This document shows positions 40,290-50,025 of a stretch of 64,000 nt of DNA, piece after piece. The stretch covers positions 2,418,001-2,482,000 of the forward strand of contig NC_006513.1 of NCBI RefSeq assembly GCF_000025965.1, given 5' to 3'. The notes beneath the pieces were generated by a model. It searched no databases and was not told the origin of the DNA. It saw nothing but the letters and a program-made list of their open reading frames with translations. Numbering within the stretch: position 1 is the first letter of the stretch; the number at the start of each line of letters is the position of its first letter. The position numbers were made by a program, and so were the translations under genes. Source of the DNA: Aromatoleum aromaticum EbN1. Lineage in GTDB: Bacteria; Pseudomonadota; Gammaproteobacteria; Burkholderiales; Rhodocyclaceae.

Positions 40290-41057
40290 ATGAAGCTCAG
40301 GATACTCGGCTGCAGCGGCGGAATCGGCGGACGGGCTTCGGGCACGACGGCGTTCCTCGCCGATGACGACATTCTCGTCGACGCGGGCACTGGCGTCGGC
40401 GAGCTGGAACTCGACGAGTTGCTGCGCATCGATCACGTTTTCGTCACGCACGCACATCTCGACCATATCGTGTCGATTCCGCTGCTCGTCGATTCGGTCG
40501 GCGAACTCCGCGACACGCCGCTGACGGTGTACGCCACGGCGGAGACCATCCGCATGCTGCGCCTGCACGTCTTCAACTGGCAGATCTGGCCGGATTTCAC
40601 GACCATCCCGGATTGCCACCGGTCGTACCTCAGGTTTCATCCCGTCGAACCCGGCCACCCGATCCGGCTCGGAGCGCGAATGGTCACGCCGCTGCCGGCC
40701 CGCCACAGCGTGCCGACGGTCGCCTACTGTCTCGACAGTGGCGAGGGCAAGCTCGTCTATACCGGCGACACCGAGTATTCGACCGAACTGATCGCCGCGA
40801 TCAACGCGCTCGACCACGTGCGCCACCTCATCGTCGAGACCGCTTTCCCCGAAAGCCAGCACGGCCTCGCGCTCACGGCGCGCCACCTGTGTCCCAGCCT
40901 GCTGCATGCGATGCTCGACGAGATCGCCGGGGCGCCCGAAGTCCACATCGCCCACCTCAAGCCGGGCCAGTGCGAACGCATCATGGGCGAGATCGCAGCC
41001 GGAGCCGGACGTCTGCATCCGGTGAGGCTCGAGCAGGGCATGATCCTCGAGTTCTGA
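40290..41057 (+). CDS. Metallo-beta-lactamase-fold hydrolase (cAMP phosphodiesterase class II-like)
   Basis: 255 residues. The metal site HAHLDH is at 54-59, with ARHSVPTVAY, GDTEYS and a C-terminal IAHLKPGQ supplying the other ligands. The N-terminal LGCSGG and the overall pattern resemble class II 3',5'-cyclic nucleotide phosphodiesterases and related RNase Z-like hydrolases. The substrate is not proven. I chose the ATG at 40290; a longer frame from about 40188 would add a poorly conserved leader. It lies between the FHA and GspE-like genes. Confidence 0.82.
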   Translation: MKLRILGCSGGIGGRASGTTAFLADDDILVDAGTGVGELELDELLRIDHVFVTHAHLDHIVSIPLLVDSVGELRDTPLTVYATAETIRMLRLHVFNWQIWPDFTTIPDCHRSYLRFHPVEPGHPIRLGARMVTPLPARHSVPTVAYCLDSGEGKLVYTGDTEYSTELIAAINALDHVRHLIVETAFPESQHGLALTARHLCPSLLHAMLDEIAGAPEVHIAHLKPGQCERIMGEIAAGAGRLHPVRLEQGMILEF

Positions 41058-41131
41058 ATTTCCTGGCGACGCCGGCTAGAATGGCCAGCCTCTGCACGCC
41101 CCCGTTGAAAGCCCCGACACCAGGAACAGGA

Positions 41132-43489
41132 ATGTCCATGACAGCAGCGCCCGGACGGGCCAGGAAAGGTAGCGACGTCGCCGGCCGTCTCGCGTTTTTC
41201 AAAGGACTGCAGGCGATCACGGCACGCATCGATGCCGCCGACGACGTCGATCGCGTCGTCCTCGACCTTTCCGCCGACCTGTGCACGCTGTTCGACGCCG
41301 ACAGCCTGTGCTTCTTCGCCCTCGATGAGGCCGGCACGACGCTCGTCTTGCGCGTCAGGACCGGCCCGGCGCCCGTCGAAGCGCGACTCCCGGTCGCAGC
41401 GCGCAGCATCGCCGGCTACGTCGCACTGCGCCGGCAGCCCGTCAATATTCGCGACGTGCATGACCAGACCGCGCTCCGCGCGCTTTCCCCGGAGCTGCGC
41501 TTTCCCCGGAACGGCGACGAGCGCAGCGGCTACCGCACGCGGCAGGTGCTTGCGGCGCCGCTCATCGATCCCGCGAGCGGCGCGCTGCAAGGCGTGATGC
41601 TGCTGATCAACGTCACGCGCGGCGAGGAATTTTCGGGCGTCGCGAAGGACGGCCTGCTCGGGCTCGCGCAGGCCCTGGGCGTCGCATACGCCCGACAGGG
41701 CAAAGCGCCGGCGGCGCTGCGCTCGCGCTACGATGCGCTGGTCGTCGACGGGCGCCTCGGCGCGGACGAACTCGACGAGGCGGTGCGCCGCGCCCGCGAA
41801 TGGGGTGCGACGGTCGATGAAGTGCTCGTCGCGACTCGCGGCATCGCGCTGTCCGAGCTTGGCGATGCGGCGTCGCGCTTCTTCCACGTGCCGTACGAGC
41901 CTTACCGCCAGGATCGCGTCAAGCAGCTCGACCTGCTGCGCCACATCAAGCGCGAGTACGTGCAGCAGACGGGATGGCTGCCGCTCGAGGAGACTCCCGA
42001 AGGCATCGTCGTGCTAGCGTGGGACCCCGAGCAGGTCCGTGCGTCGCGCATCGCGCACAACGTGTTCCCGAAGCGCCGGCTCGCCTTCCGCGTGACGACG
42101 CGCGACGAATTCGACCGCACCGTCGATCAGTATTTCGAGCCTTCGATGGAGCTCGGTTCGGTGTCCGATCTGCTGCAGGACCTGCCCGAAGACGAGCAGG
42201 ACCTGGTCGCCGACGACGTCCTGGCGGCGGCGGACAACGAACTCGTCAAGCTCGTGAACAAGGTCATCATCGACGCGTATCGGCAGGGTGCGTCGGACAT
42301 CCATGTCGAGCCGCGCCCGGGCAAGGACAAGACGCACATCCGCTTCCGCAAGGACGGCACGCTCGTGCCGTACATCCAGGTGCCGGCGAGCTACCGCAAT
42401 GCGCTCGTGACGCGCCTCAAGATCATGTGCGACCTCGACATCTCGGAGCGGCGCAAGCCGCAGGACGGCAAGATCCGCTTCCGCAAGTTCGCGCCGCTCG
42501 ACATCGAGCTGCGCGTCGCGACGGTGCCGACCGCCGGCGGCATGGAGGACGTCGTGATGCGCCTGCTCGGCCACAGCGAGCCGATCCGGCTCGAGCAGCT
42601 CGGCCTGACCGCGCACAACCTCGAGCGCCTCCGGCGCACGATCGCCAAGCCCTACGGCCTGTTCTTCGTCTGCGGGCCGACCGGCTCGGGCAAGACGACG
42701 ACGCTGCACTCCATCCTCGGCCACCTCAACACGCCGGAAACGAAGATCTGGACTGCCGAAGACCCCGTCGAGATCACGCAGAAAGGGCTGCGCCAGGTTC
42801 AGGTCAACCGCAAGGCCGGCCTCGATTTTGCGACGATGATGCGCGCATTCCTCCGCGCCGATCCGGACGTCATCATGGTCGGCGAAATGCGCGACCTCGA
42901 GACGGTGTCGGTGGGCATCGAGGCGTCGCTGACCGGCCACCTCGTGCTGTCGACGCTGCACACCAACAGCGCGCCGGAATCGATCGTGCGCCTGCTCGAC
43001 ATGGGCATGGACCCGTTCAATTTCGGCGACGCGCTGCTCGGCGTGCTCGCGCAGCGGCTGGCGAAGCGGCTGTGCACCCATTGCCGGCAAGCCTACCGCG
43101 CCGACGAGGCCGAAGTCGTGCAACTGCTCGACGAGTACTGCGAAGACATGCACGCGACGCCTGAATTCCACGCCGATCCGCTGGCCGCCCGCGCCGCGGT
43201 GTTCGATCGGCTGCGCGCGACGCATGCGGATGCCGAAGGGCGCTTCACGCTTTACCGGCCGGTCGGCTGCCCGGAGTGCAACTCCGGCTACAAGGGGCGG
43301 GTCGGACTGCATGAGCTGATGCTCGCCTCGCCCGAGATCAGGCGGATGATCCAGGAGCGCGCGCGCGTCGCGCAGCTGCTGGGTGTCGCGCTCGCCGAGG
43401 GCTTGCGCACGCTGCGCCAGGACGGCATCGAGAAAGTGCTCGGCGGCATCACCGACATGGCGCAGGTGCGGCGCGTCTGCGTGCGTTGA
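41132..43489 (+). CDS. GspE/PilB-family ATPase with N-terminal GAF domain
   Basis: 785 residues. A GAF-like sensor domain (about 20-185), a MshEN/GSPII_E-N region (about 195-340), then the secretion ATPase core. Walker A is GPTGSGKTT at 515-523, followed by an Asp box, Walker B with LRADPDVIMVGEMRD, a His box with LSTLHTN, and a CTHC...CPEC zinc set near the C-terminus. Such ATPases drive type IV pilus or type II secretion assembly. No pilus or secretion genes are adjacent. The GAF domain is not in standard PilB/GspE and suggests small-molecule control, perhaps by a cyclic nucleotide. AGGAACAGG precedes the ATG. Confidence 0.87.
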   Translation: MSMTAAPGRARKGSDVAGRLAFFKGLQAITARIDAADDVDRVVLDLSADLCTLFDADSLCFFALDEAGTTLVLRVRTGPAPVEARLPVAARSIAGYVALRRQPVNIRDVHDQTALRALSPELRFPRNGDERSGYRTRQVLAAPLIDPASGALQGVMLLINVTRGEEFSGVAKDGLLGLAQALGVAYARQGKAPAALRSRYDALVVDGRLGADELDEAVRRAREWGATVDEVLVATRGIALSELGDAASRFFHVPYEPYRQDRVKQLDLLRHIKREYVQQTGWLPLEETPEGIVVLAWDPEQVRASRIAHNVFPKRRLAFRVTTRDEFDRTVDQYFEPSMELGSVSDLLQDLPEDEQDLVADDVLAAADNELVKLVNKVIIDAYRQGASDIHVEPRPGKDKTHIRFRKDGTLVPYIQVPASYRNALVTRLKIMCDLDISERRKPQDGKIRFRKFAPLDIELRVATVPTAGGMEDVVMRLLGHSEPIRLEQLGLTAHNLERLRRTIAKPYGLFFVCGPTGSGKTTTLHSILGHLNTPETKIWTAEDPVEITQKGLRQVQVNRKAGLDFATMMRAFLRADPDVIMVGEMRDLETVSVGIEASLTGHLVLSTLHTNSAPESIVRLLDMGMDPFNFGDALLGVLAQRLAKRLCTHCRQAYRADEAEVVQLLDEYCEDMHATPEFHADPLAARAAVFDRLRATHADAEGRFTLYRPVGCPECNSGYKGRVGLHELMLASPEIRRMIQERARVAQLLGVALAEGLRTLRQDGIEKVLGGITDMAQVRRVCVR

Positions 43490-43528
43490 ACGGTTAGAAT
43501 CCGCGGCTCGAACGAACAGGAGAACTTC

Positions 43529-44224
43529 ATGCCCCGCATCGCCCCCAGCCTGCTCTCGGCGGATTTCGCCCGCCTGGGCGAAGAGGTCCGGAATGTGGTC
43601 GCGGCCGGCGCCGACTGGATCCACTTCGACGTCATGGACAACCATTACGTGCCGAACCTCACGATCGGTCCGCTCGTCTGCGAAGCGATCCGGCCGCACA
43701 CGAGCGCGCCGATCGACGTCCACCTGATGGTCAAGCCGGTCGACCGCATCGTCCCGGACTTCGCCAAGGCCGGGGCGAACATCATCACTTTCCATCCGGA
43801 GGCGTCCGAGCACGTCGACCGTACGCTGCAGCTGATCCGCGACTGCGGCTGCCAGGCAGGCCTGGTGTTCAACCCGGCGACACCGCTGCACCATCTCGAC
43901 CATGTGCTCGACAGCATCGACATCGTGCTGCTGATGAGCGTCAATCCCGGCTTCGGCGGGCAGAAGTTCATTCCCGGCACGTTGCCGAAACTGCGCGCGG
44001 CGCGCGAGAAGCTCGATGCGTACGAGGCGGCGAGCGGGCGGCGGATCCTGCTGCAGATCGACGGCGGCGTGAAAGTCGACAACATCGCGCAGATCGCTGC
44101 CGCCGGCGCCGACACCTTCGTCGCCGGCTCGGCCGTGTTCGGCGCCGGGCGCGACGCCGACCCGCACCGCTACGACAGCGTGATCGCCGCGCTGCGCGCC
44201 GAACTGGCGAAGGTGGGCGCGTGA
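43529..44224 (+). CDS. rpe: Ribulose-phosphate 3-epimerase
   Basis: 231-residue TIM barrel that interconverts ribulose-5-phosphate and xylulose-5-phosphate. [16 protein letters not shown], the metal-site [27 protein letters not shown] and the DGGV phosphate loop are all present. The ATG at 43529 follows an AGGAG at 5-7 bases. It overlaps gph by four bases, and the order rpe-gph-trpE is conserved in many proteobacteria. Confidence 0.95.
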   Translation: MPRIAPSLLSADFARLGEEVRNVVAAGADWIHFDVMDNHYVPNLTIGPLVCEAIRPHTSAPIDVHLMVKPVDRIVPDFAKAGANIITFHPEASEHVDRTLQLIRDCGCQAGLVFNPATPLHHLDHVLDSIDIVLLMSVNPGFGGQKFIPGTLPKLRAAREKLDAYEAASGRRILLQIDGGVKVDNIAQIAAAGADTFVAGSAVFGAGRDADPHRYDSVIAALRAELAKVGA

Positions 44225-44940
44225 GTGCTTCACCAGATTGCAGGAAACCCGAGGGTGCAGCATTGAACGCGCGGCGCTTCCCGGTGCGGGCGGTGCTGTT
44301 CGATCTCGACGGCACGCTGCTCGACACGATCGCGGACCTCGCCGAAGGCGCGAACCGCATGCTCGCCGAACTCGGCCGGCCGACGCGGCCGCTCGCCGAG
44401 ATCCATTCCTTCGTCGGCAAAGGCATCCCGCATCTCGTGCGGCGCTGCATGACCGAGAACGCCCGGGCGAGCGAGGCCGAGATCGAAAGCGCGGTGATGG
44501 TCTTCCGTCGTCACTACTCTGAAGTAAACGGCCGGCACACGACGATCTATCCCGGTGTCGCCGAGACTCTCGACGCGATGCGGGCGATGAATCTGCGGCT
44601 CGCATGCGTGACGAACAAGGCCGGAGCCTTCACGCTGCCGCTGCTCGAACGCATGCGGCTCGACCGCTACTTCGACGCCGTCGTCAGCGGCGACACGCTG
44701 CCGGTGAAAAAACCCGACCCGGCGGTGCTGCACCACGCCTGCAACCTGCTTGGCATCGCCAGCGCGCAGGCGCTGATGATCGGCGACTCGGCCAACGACG
44801 CGCTCGCGGCGCGCGCCGCCGGCATGCCGGTGCTGCTCGTGACCTATGGATATAGCGAAGGCATGCCCGTGGACACCATCGAATGCGATGGGCTACTATC
44901 GATCGCCACCGGGGCGCTCGAGCGCATCGAAGTCGTCTGA
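44221..44940 (+). CDS. gph: Phosphoglycolate phosphatase
   Basis: 239-residue HAD phosphatase. Motif I is DLDGTLLDT, motif II is in ACVTNKAG, the motif III lysine is in KKPDP, and motif IV is MIGDSANDA. It removes 2-phosphoglycolate, formed by Rubisco or DNA repair. The GTG start at 44221 overlaps the rpe stop (GTGA). It precedes the trp leader region by about 90 bases, as in other genomes with rpe-gph-trpE. Confidence 0.93.
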   Translation: MSASPDCRKPEGAALNARRFPVRAVLFDLDGTLLDTIADLAEGANRMLAELGRPTRPLAEIHSFVGKGIPHLVRRCMTENARASEAEIESAVMVFRRHYSEVNGRHTTIYPGVAETLDAMRAMNLRLACVTNKAGAFTLPLLERMRLDRYFDAVVSGDTLPVKKPDPAVLHHACNLLGIASAQALMIGDSANDALAARAAGMPVLLVTYGYSEGMPVDTIECDGLLSIATGALERIEVV

Positions 44941-45033
44941 CCGATCTGCTGTCCCGCTTGCACCCACCATGAACGAATCGACATGACCCACGACGACCGG
45001 GCTTTGGACAAGGAACGCAACGAGACCACCGCC

Positions 45034-45081
45034 ATGCGCTGTTGCTGGCGGCGCTGGTGCTCGTGGCCCGCGGGCCACTAA
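45034..45081 (+). CDS. trpL: Candidate trp leader peptide (three Trp codons)
   Basis: A 15-codon ORF upstream of trpE reads [15 protein letters not shown] and contains three tryptophan codons at positions 5, 8 and 11. The expected frequency of Trp is about 1%, and the location is exactly where an attenuation leader would be. The frame also has an upstream ATG at 44983 that would lengthen it to 32 residues; neither start has a strong ribosome-binding site. In another frame the same bases encode a hydrophobic run, so the Trp richness could be incidental to a GC-rich sequence. See the RNA structure entry that follows. Confidence 0.42.
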   Translation: MRCCWRRWCSWPAGH

Positions 45082-45117
45082 AACGCGACCGCTTTCGCGG
45101 GCTGCCGGCGCGCCCGC
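45063..45117 (+). promoter_or_regulatory. Mutually exclusive hairpins downstream of the trp leader (candidate attenuator)
   Basis: GTGGCCCGCGGGCCAC (45063-45078) is a perfect palindrome over the last Trp codon. GCCCGCG at 45066-45072 can pair with CGCGGGC at 45096-45102, while GCGGGC at 45097-45102 can instead pair with GCCCGC at 45112-45117. That is the topology of an antiterminator/terminator switch. No U-tract follows the last stem, so it is not a standard intrinsic terminator; Rho-dependent or translational control is possible. Confidence 0.38.
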
Positions 45118-45158
45118 ACCCCCCTTGTTCCGATCGAACCGTTTCCCGTGGAGTCACC

Positions 45159-46646
45159 ATGCTCGAACATGAATTCAACGCGCTGGCCGCGCAGGGCTAC
45201 AACCGCATCCCGGTCACGCTCGAAACCTTCGCCGACCTCGACACGCCGCTGTCGATCTACCTGAAGCTCGCGAACGAACCCTACAGCTATCTGCTCGAAT
45301 CGGTGCAGGGCGGCGAGCGCTTCGGCCGCTACTCGATGATCGGTCTCGCGGCCTCGACGCGCATCGAGGTCTACGGCCGCTCGGCGCTGCTGCTGACCGG
45401 CAACCGCCTCGTCGAGCGGCGCGACTACGGCGATCCGCTGAACTACGTCGCCGAGTTCATGGCGCGCATCAAGGTGCCGCCGCGCGACGGCCTGCCGCGT
45501 TTCGCCGGCGGCCTGGTCGGCTGTTTCGGCTACGACACGGTGCGCTACATCGAGCCGCGCCTCGCGAAGACCGAGAAGACCGACACGATCGGCACGCCCG
45601 ACATCCTGCTGCTGCTGTCGGAGGAGATCGCGATCGTCGACAACCTCTCCGGCAAGCTGACGCTGGTCGTCTATGCGGAACCCGAAGTGCCCGGCGCGTT
45701 CAAGCGCGCGAAGAAACGCCTGCGCGACCTGCTCGCGCGGCTGCGCGCGCCGGCGGTGATTCCCGAGGATGTGCACGCCGAATCGCAGCCCGCCGTGTCC
45801 AGCTTCGGCGAGGAAGGGTTCAAGGCGGCGGTGAACCGCGCGAAGCAGTACATCATCGACGGCGACATCATGCAGGTCGTGCTGTCGCAGCGCATGAGCA
45901 AGCCTTACGCAGCGAGCCCGATGGCGCTGTACCGCGCGATCCGCACGCTGAACCCGTCGCCTTACATGTTCTATTTCAACTTCGAGGATTTCCACGTCGT
46001 CGGCGCATCGCCCGAAATCCTCGTCCGGCTCGACCAGGACGGCGACGCGAAGCGCGTCACGGTGCGCCCGATCGCGGGCACGCGCCCGCGCGGCGCGACC
46101 GCAGCGGACGACCTTGCGCTCGAAGCGGACCTGCTCGCCGACGAGAAGGAACGCGCCGAGCACCTGCAGCTGCTCGACCTCGGGCGCAACGACGCCGGCC
46201 GCGTCGCCGAGATCGGCAGCGTCAAGGTCACCGAGCAATTCACGGTCGAGCGTTACTCGCACGTGATGCACATCGTCTCGAACGTCGAAGGACGCCTGAA
46301 GGACGGGCTCAACGCGCTCGCCGTGCTGCGTGCGACGTTCCCGGCGGGCACGGTGTCGGGTGCGCCGAAGCTCCGCGCCATGGAGATCATCGACGAGCTC
46401 GAGCCGGTCAAGCGCGGCATCTATGCCGGCGCCGCCGGCTACATCGGTTTTCACGGCGACATGGATCTGGCGATCGCGATCCGCACCGCAGTCATCAAGG
46501 ACGGCCACATCCACGTCCAGGCGGGCGCCGGCATCGTCGCTGATTCGAACCCCGACGCCGAATGGACGGAGACGCAGAACAAGGCACGTGCGATGCTGCG
46601 TGCGGCGGAGATGGCGGAATCGGGTCTGGACACGCGGGTCGACTGA
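45159..46646 (+). CDS. trpE: Anthranilate synthase component I
   Basis: 495 residues. It converts chorismate to anthranilate with glutamine-derived ammonia from TrpG. The feedback site LLES is at 45-48, the catalytic core has [10 protein letters not shown], and GRNDAGRV (where most homologues have GRNDVGRV), then TVSGAPK and [13 protein letters not shown] follow. The ATG at 45159 starts [18 protein letters not shown], the typical beta/gammaproteobacterial N-terminus; the frame is open upstream but without conservation. Its partner trpG lies about 12 kb downstream. Confidence 0.96.
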   Translation: MLEHEFNALAAQGYNRIPVTLETFADLDTPLSIYLKLANEPYSYLLESVQGGERFGRYSMIGLAASTRIEVYGRSALLLTGNRLVERRDYGDPLNYVAEFMARIKVPPRDGLPRFAGGLVGCFGYDTVRYIEPRLAKTEKTDTIGTPDILLLLSEEIAIVDNLSGKLTLVVYAEPEVPGAFKRAKKRLRDLLARLRAPAVIPEDVHAESQPAVSSFGEEGFKAAVNRAKQYIIDGDIMQVVLSQRMSKPYAASPMALYRAIRTLNPSPYMFYFNFEDFHVVGASPEILVRLDQDGDAKRVTVRPIAGTRPRGATAADDLALEADLLADEKERAEHLQLLDLGRNDAGRVAEIGSVKVTEQFTVERYSHVMHIVSNVEGRLKDGLNALAVLRATFPAGTVSGAPKLRAMEIIDELEPVKRGIYAGAAGYIGFHGDMDLAIAIRTAVIKDGHIHVQAGAGIVADSNPDAEWTETQNKARAMLRAAEMAESGLDTRVD

Positions 46647-46833
46647 CACGTCGGACAGCGCGCTCCCGCATGGCCGTCCTGTCATCGCAGGCAGCGCCGG
46701 AGGCAGGCAGCGGACAGAATCTCGACGTTGTGTTGAACCGGATCGTCGGATCAGCCTCTGAATGAGCGATGGTGCGATCGCGCATTCACCGGCTGTTCTT
46801 TCCCTGTCACCCTGCACACTCTGGGAGGCCCCG

Positions 46834-47271
46834 ATGACCGAAACTCTGACCATTGCCTGTCCGCACTGCCACGTCCTGAACCGCTTGCCCGGCGGGCGTT
46901 TGAGCGACGACCCGAACTGCGGCAAATGCCATCAGGCGCTCTTCACCAGCCATCCGGTCGAACTCGACGCCGCGAGCTTTGACGTGCACGCCGGTCATGG
47001 CGACCTGCCGCTACTCGTCGATTTCTGGGCGTCGTGGTGCGGTCCGTGCCGAACGATGGCGCCTGCGTTCGAGGAGGCCGCGGCGAAGCTCGAGCCGCAT
47101 GTCCGGCTCGGGAAAGTCAATACCGAGGAGGCGCAAGATCTCGCGGCACGCTACGCGATCCGCAGCATTCCGACGATGGTGCTGTTCCGCGCCGGCCGCG
47201 AAGTCGCACGCCAGTCCGGGGCGATGAACACTGGCCAGATCCTGCAGTGGGCGAAAGCGCAGGGACTGTGA
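46834..47271 (+). CDS. trxC: Thioredoxin 2
   Basis: 145 residues. An N-terminal zinc domain with CPHC (11-14) and CGKC (about 29-32) is followed by a thioredoxin domain with WCGPC and the cis-Pro in SIPTMV. TrxC is an oxidative-stress cytoplasmic disulfide reductase. The ATG at 46834 follows GGGAGG at 8 bases; an upstream in-frame start would add a leader without conservation. It lies 187 bases after trpE; the gap shows no other gene. Confidence 0.92.
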   Translation: MTETLTIACPHCHVLNRLPGGRLSDDPNCGKCHQALFTSHPVELDAASFDVHAGHGDLPLLVDFWASWCGPCRTMAPAFEEAAAKLEPHVRLGKVNTEEAQDLAARYAIRSIPTMVLFRAGREVARQSGAMNTGQILQWAKAQGL

Positions 47272-47380
47272 GGGCGTCCGCCCGCGTGCCACGGCGCTGC
47301 GCACGACGCAAGAGTTGCCGAGACCGGGCGGGGCGCGGATACTGCCGGCCTTCGAAACCGATAGCCTGAGGAACCCTGTC

Positions 47381-47716
47381 ATGATCCCCGCCTGCCCCAA
47401 ATGCGCGATGGAGAACACCTACCCGGACGGCGACAATTACATCTGCGCCGATTGCGCCCACGAGTGGCCGATCGCGGCAGCCGCCGACGCGGACGATGAA
47501 GCCGATGCAGCGGTGAAGGATGCCAACGGTAACGTGCTGGCGGATGGCGACTCCGTCGTGCTGATCAAGGACCTGAAAGTCAAGGGATCCTCGATCACGC
47601 TGAAAGTCGGCACGAAAGTGAAGAGCATCCGTCTCGTCGGCGGAGACCACGAGGTCGACTGTCGGATGGACGCCGGCAGCTTCATGCTGAAGGCCTGCTA
47701 CCTGAAGAAGGTCTGA
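47381..47716 (+). CDS. phnA: PhnA/YjdM-type zinc-ribbon protein
   Basis: 111 residues. A rubredoxin-like zinc ribbon with CPKC (near residue 5) and CADC (near 25) is followed by the PhnA core with [23 protein letters not shown] and a C-terminal LKACYLKKV. The family was named from the phn operon but is not needed for phosphonate use; its function is unclear. The ATG at 47381 follows TGAGGAA. It is convergent with the Wzz-like gene, with 41 bases between, and there are no phn genes nearby. Confidence 0.87.
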   Translation: MIPACPKCAMENTYPDGDNYICADCAHEWPIAAAADADDEADAAVKDANGNVLADGDSVVLIKDLKVKGSSITLKVGTKVKSIRLVGGDHEVDCRMDAGSFMLKACYLKKV

Positions 47717-47757
47717 GCGGCCTTCTTCCTGCCGGCCGCGCCCCGGCCCGGCCGAGG

Positions 47758-49752
47758 TCAGGCGGAGCGTACTTGGCGCAGCGCCGGATGAACCTGTTCG
47801 ATCTCTTCGAGCGGATGCTTCCTGCCCGCCGGCGACAGCGCCGTGTAGGCGCCCAGCATGTCGGCGGGGAGCCGCCCGACGATGCCGAACAGGTCTGCGA
47901 AGCGCACCCCCTGGCGCACCAGGTAAGCGATGTAGCTGTGGCGCAGCGCCGCGCACGTGATCTCGTCCGCGCCGGGGATGCCCGCATCGTGTGCGGCATA
48001 AAGAAGCGTCGCGTCGAGCGCGTCCGGCGTCCCGTCACTCGCGGCGTCGACGACAGGGCTGTCGTCCGTTTGCGGATGGTGTTCGCGGTACCGGCCCAGC
48101 TGTGCCGCCAGTGCCGCAGACAGCGGCACGACGCGGTCGGGCAGGAGAATCTGCCTGCCGGGCAGATCGACCGCAGGCCATTTCAGCCGCGCGAGTTCAT
48201 CGAACGACAGGCCGGAAAGCAGCGCGAGCGCGCCGAGGCGGGCGTCGTCGGGCAGTTCGTCGAGCAGGTGGGCGATCTCGGCTTCGTCGAGTTCGCGCGG
48301 CAGTTGCGCGGCGCTGGCGAGCAGCGCCGACGGCGCGAACTGGCCAAGCGCCTCCGGTGAGCGCATCGGCAGCTGCACGCTGCGCGGCCATGCGGGCGCG
48401 ATGACGAGCGACGGAGCCGGAGTGGTGCGGTTGAACAGCTCGACGATCCAGGTCGTCAGCAGCGCGAGCAGCAGCGACGCCGTCACGCCGATCGCCGCGT
48501 CCCGGCCGTATTGCGGCCGCCAGGGCTCGGCCGGCGGGAAAGCCGCTTCGAGCGTCGTGACTTCCGGAACGCGGATCCTCTCCGCGGCCTGCAGTCCGGT
48601 CGCCCTGACGACCGCCGCCCGGTGCATCTCCTCGAGTCCGGTCAGCTCCTCCTGCATCGCCTTGAACTCGCCCAGACGCGCCGTGAACGCCTGGACCGTC
48701 CGCCGCTCGCCGCCCGCCTGTTGAGCCAGCCGGTCGACGGCCGCGCGCGCCGCTGCGACTTCCTCTTCGGCGTCGCTCAGCGCTGCCTGCTGCCCTCTTT
48801 CGCGGACCTGTTTCATCTGTTCGTCCAGGCTCGCGATCCGCGTGCGCAAGGCCTTGGCGCGCGGATCGAACGCGAGGAAGTCCGGGGTGTAGGCCCGCTC
48901 CAGCTCGTGCTGCTCCTCGCGCAACTGCGAGGCACGCTGCTCGATGTTCGACAGCGTCGGGTTGTCGCGCGCCCGGACGATCGACTTGCCGGCGGCGATC
49001 GAATCGCGCAGCGAACGCAGTTTCGCTTCGGCTGCGACGAGTCGGTCGTTCGCCGCGTTCAGCGATTGTCCGACGCCCTTGACCTGGCTGAGGACGTGGT
49101 TTTCGTCGCGCTCGAGCGCGACGATGTCGTGGTTGCGGCGATAGTCGTCGAGCGCGCGCCGCTTTTCGGCGACGCGCTCTTCGAGCTTCGTGGCCTCGTC
49201 CTGCGCCCTGGTCGCGCGGCTGCCCGAATCCTGGCGATAACGTTCGGCGAGCTGGCCGCGGTAAGTGTCGATCAACGCGTTGACGAGCGGAGCGAGCGCG
49301 TCGGCCGGCCTGCCGCTCGCTGTGAGCTCGACGACGTCCGTTCCCTCGACCGGTGTCGCGTCGAGCATCCGCCGGTAGTCCTCGATGCTATCGCCGCCAT
49401 CGCCGGAGCCGGCAGGCAGCGGTGTGCCGATGCCGGCGAGCCGGGCAGCGGCTTTCTCGACGAGCGGACGGCTCGTGAGCACTTCGACTTCGGTCAGGAA
49501 CGCAGCCCGGACCGCGGTTCTGCGCTCATCGGCAGTGTCGCCGTTGCCCGGCATGTCGATCCGCAGCCGCGCGGCGGTGCGGTATTCGGCGGGACGCGAG
49601 TAGTCGTAGATCAGGCTCGCGGCGGCGAGCAGCAGGAAGCTCAGGCCGAAGACGGCAACGCGCCGCCGCTTGGGCGGTGCCGAGTACGCGGTCGGGGCGA
49701 GGCCGGGCCAGAACGGATCGACAGTGGCCGGGCCGGTGTCGTCGCGGATCAT
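47758..49752 (-). CDS. Wzz/GNVR-type chain-length protein fused to a tyrosine-recombinase-like domain
   Basis: 664 residues. A Wzz-type part spans 1-440: TM1 at about 32-50, a long periplasmic coiled-coil region (about 175-380), a Pro-rich FPPAEPWRP before TM2, and TM2 at 418-438. In polysaccharide co-polymerases the tail would be absent or a BY-kinase. Here residues 490-640 resemble the catalytic domain of tyrosine recombinases: GLSFDELARLKWPAVDL, VVPLSAAL, ALRHSYIAYLVRQGV and a tyrosine-containing AYTALSP. Of the catalytic set only R604 and Y636 are kept; S516, A601 and R627 replace Arg, His and His/Trp. It is probably inactive as a recombinase. No polysaccharide genes are adjacent. Confidence 0.75.
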   Translation of the reverse strand: MIRDDTGPATVDPFWPGLAPTAYSAPPKRRRVAVFGLSFLLLAAASLIYDYSRPAEYRTAARLRIDMPGNGDTADERRTAVRAAFLTEVEVLTSRPLVEKAAARLAGIGTPLPAGSGDGGDSIEDYRRMLDATPVEGTDVVELTASGRPADALAPLVNALIDTYRGQLAERYRQDSGSRATRAQDEATKLEERVAEKRRALDDYRRNHDIVALERDENHVLSQVKGVGQSLNAANDRLVAAEAKLRSLRDSIAAGKSIVRARDNPTLSNIEQRASQLREEQHELERAYTPDFLAFDPRAKALRTRIASLDEQMKQVRERGQQAALSDAEEEVAAARAAVDRLAQQAGGERRTVQAFTARLGEFKAMQEELTGLEEMHRAAVVRATGLQAAERIRVPEVTTLEAAFPPAEPWRPQYGRDAAIGVTASLLLALLTTWIVELFNRTTPAPSLVIAPAWPRSVQLPMRSPEALGQFAPSALLASAAQLPRELDEAEIAHLLDELPDDARLGALALLSGLSFDELARLKWPAVDLPGRQILLPDRVVPLSAALAAQLGRYREHHPQTDDSPVVDAASDGTPDALDATLLYAAHDAGIPGADEITCAALRHSYIAYLVRQGVRFADLFGIVGRLPADMLGAYTALSPAGRKHPLEEIEQVHPALRQVRSA

Positions 49753-50025
49753 GGTGCCAATCCATTTTGAATATCATGGCAGCATGACGCGGGATGCGAA
49801 GGGGCGCAGCCTGTCGCTGCTGCACAAACGCGCGAAGCGAATTCTTCCATGGGCCTGTCTCCTTCCTCGCCGCATCGCGTAGACTTGACGGACGGATCGA
49901 GTGGATGAACTGCGTATGCCTATTGAAGCATTCCGGCGGCGAAAACTCATGCAGGTATTCATCCGCTTACAGTCTTGCCGGACAGGCGCTCGCGCCGCGT
50001 CCTCCGGCGCGCGGCAGCGCAAGGT

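Noticed and set aside
45042-45158. N-terminal extension of trpE ([15 protein letters not shown]...)
   Set aside because: Hydrophobic look but not part of known TrpE; conserved TrpE sequence begins at the ATG at 45159. The stretch fits better as leader RNA.
47758-48300. Integrase or integrative element boundary
   Set aside because: The recombinase-like domain lacks most catalytic residues and is in frame with the Wzz domain; no attachment repeats, tRNA or phage genes are nearby.
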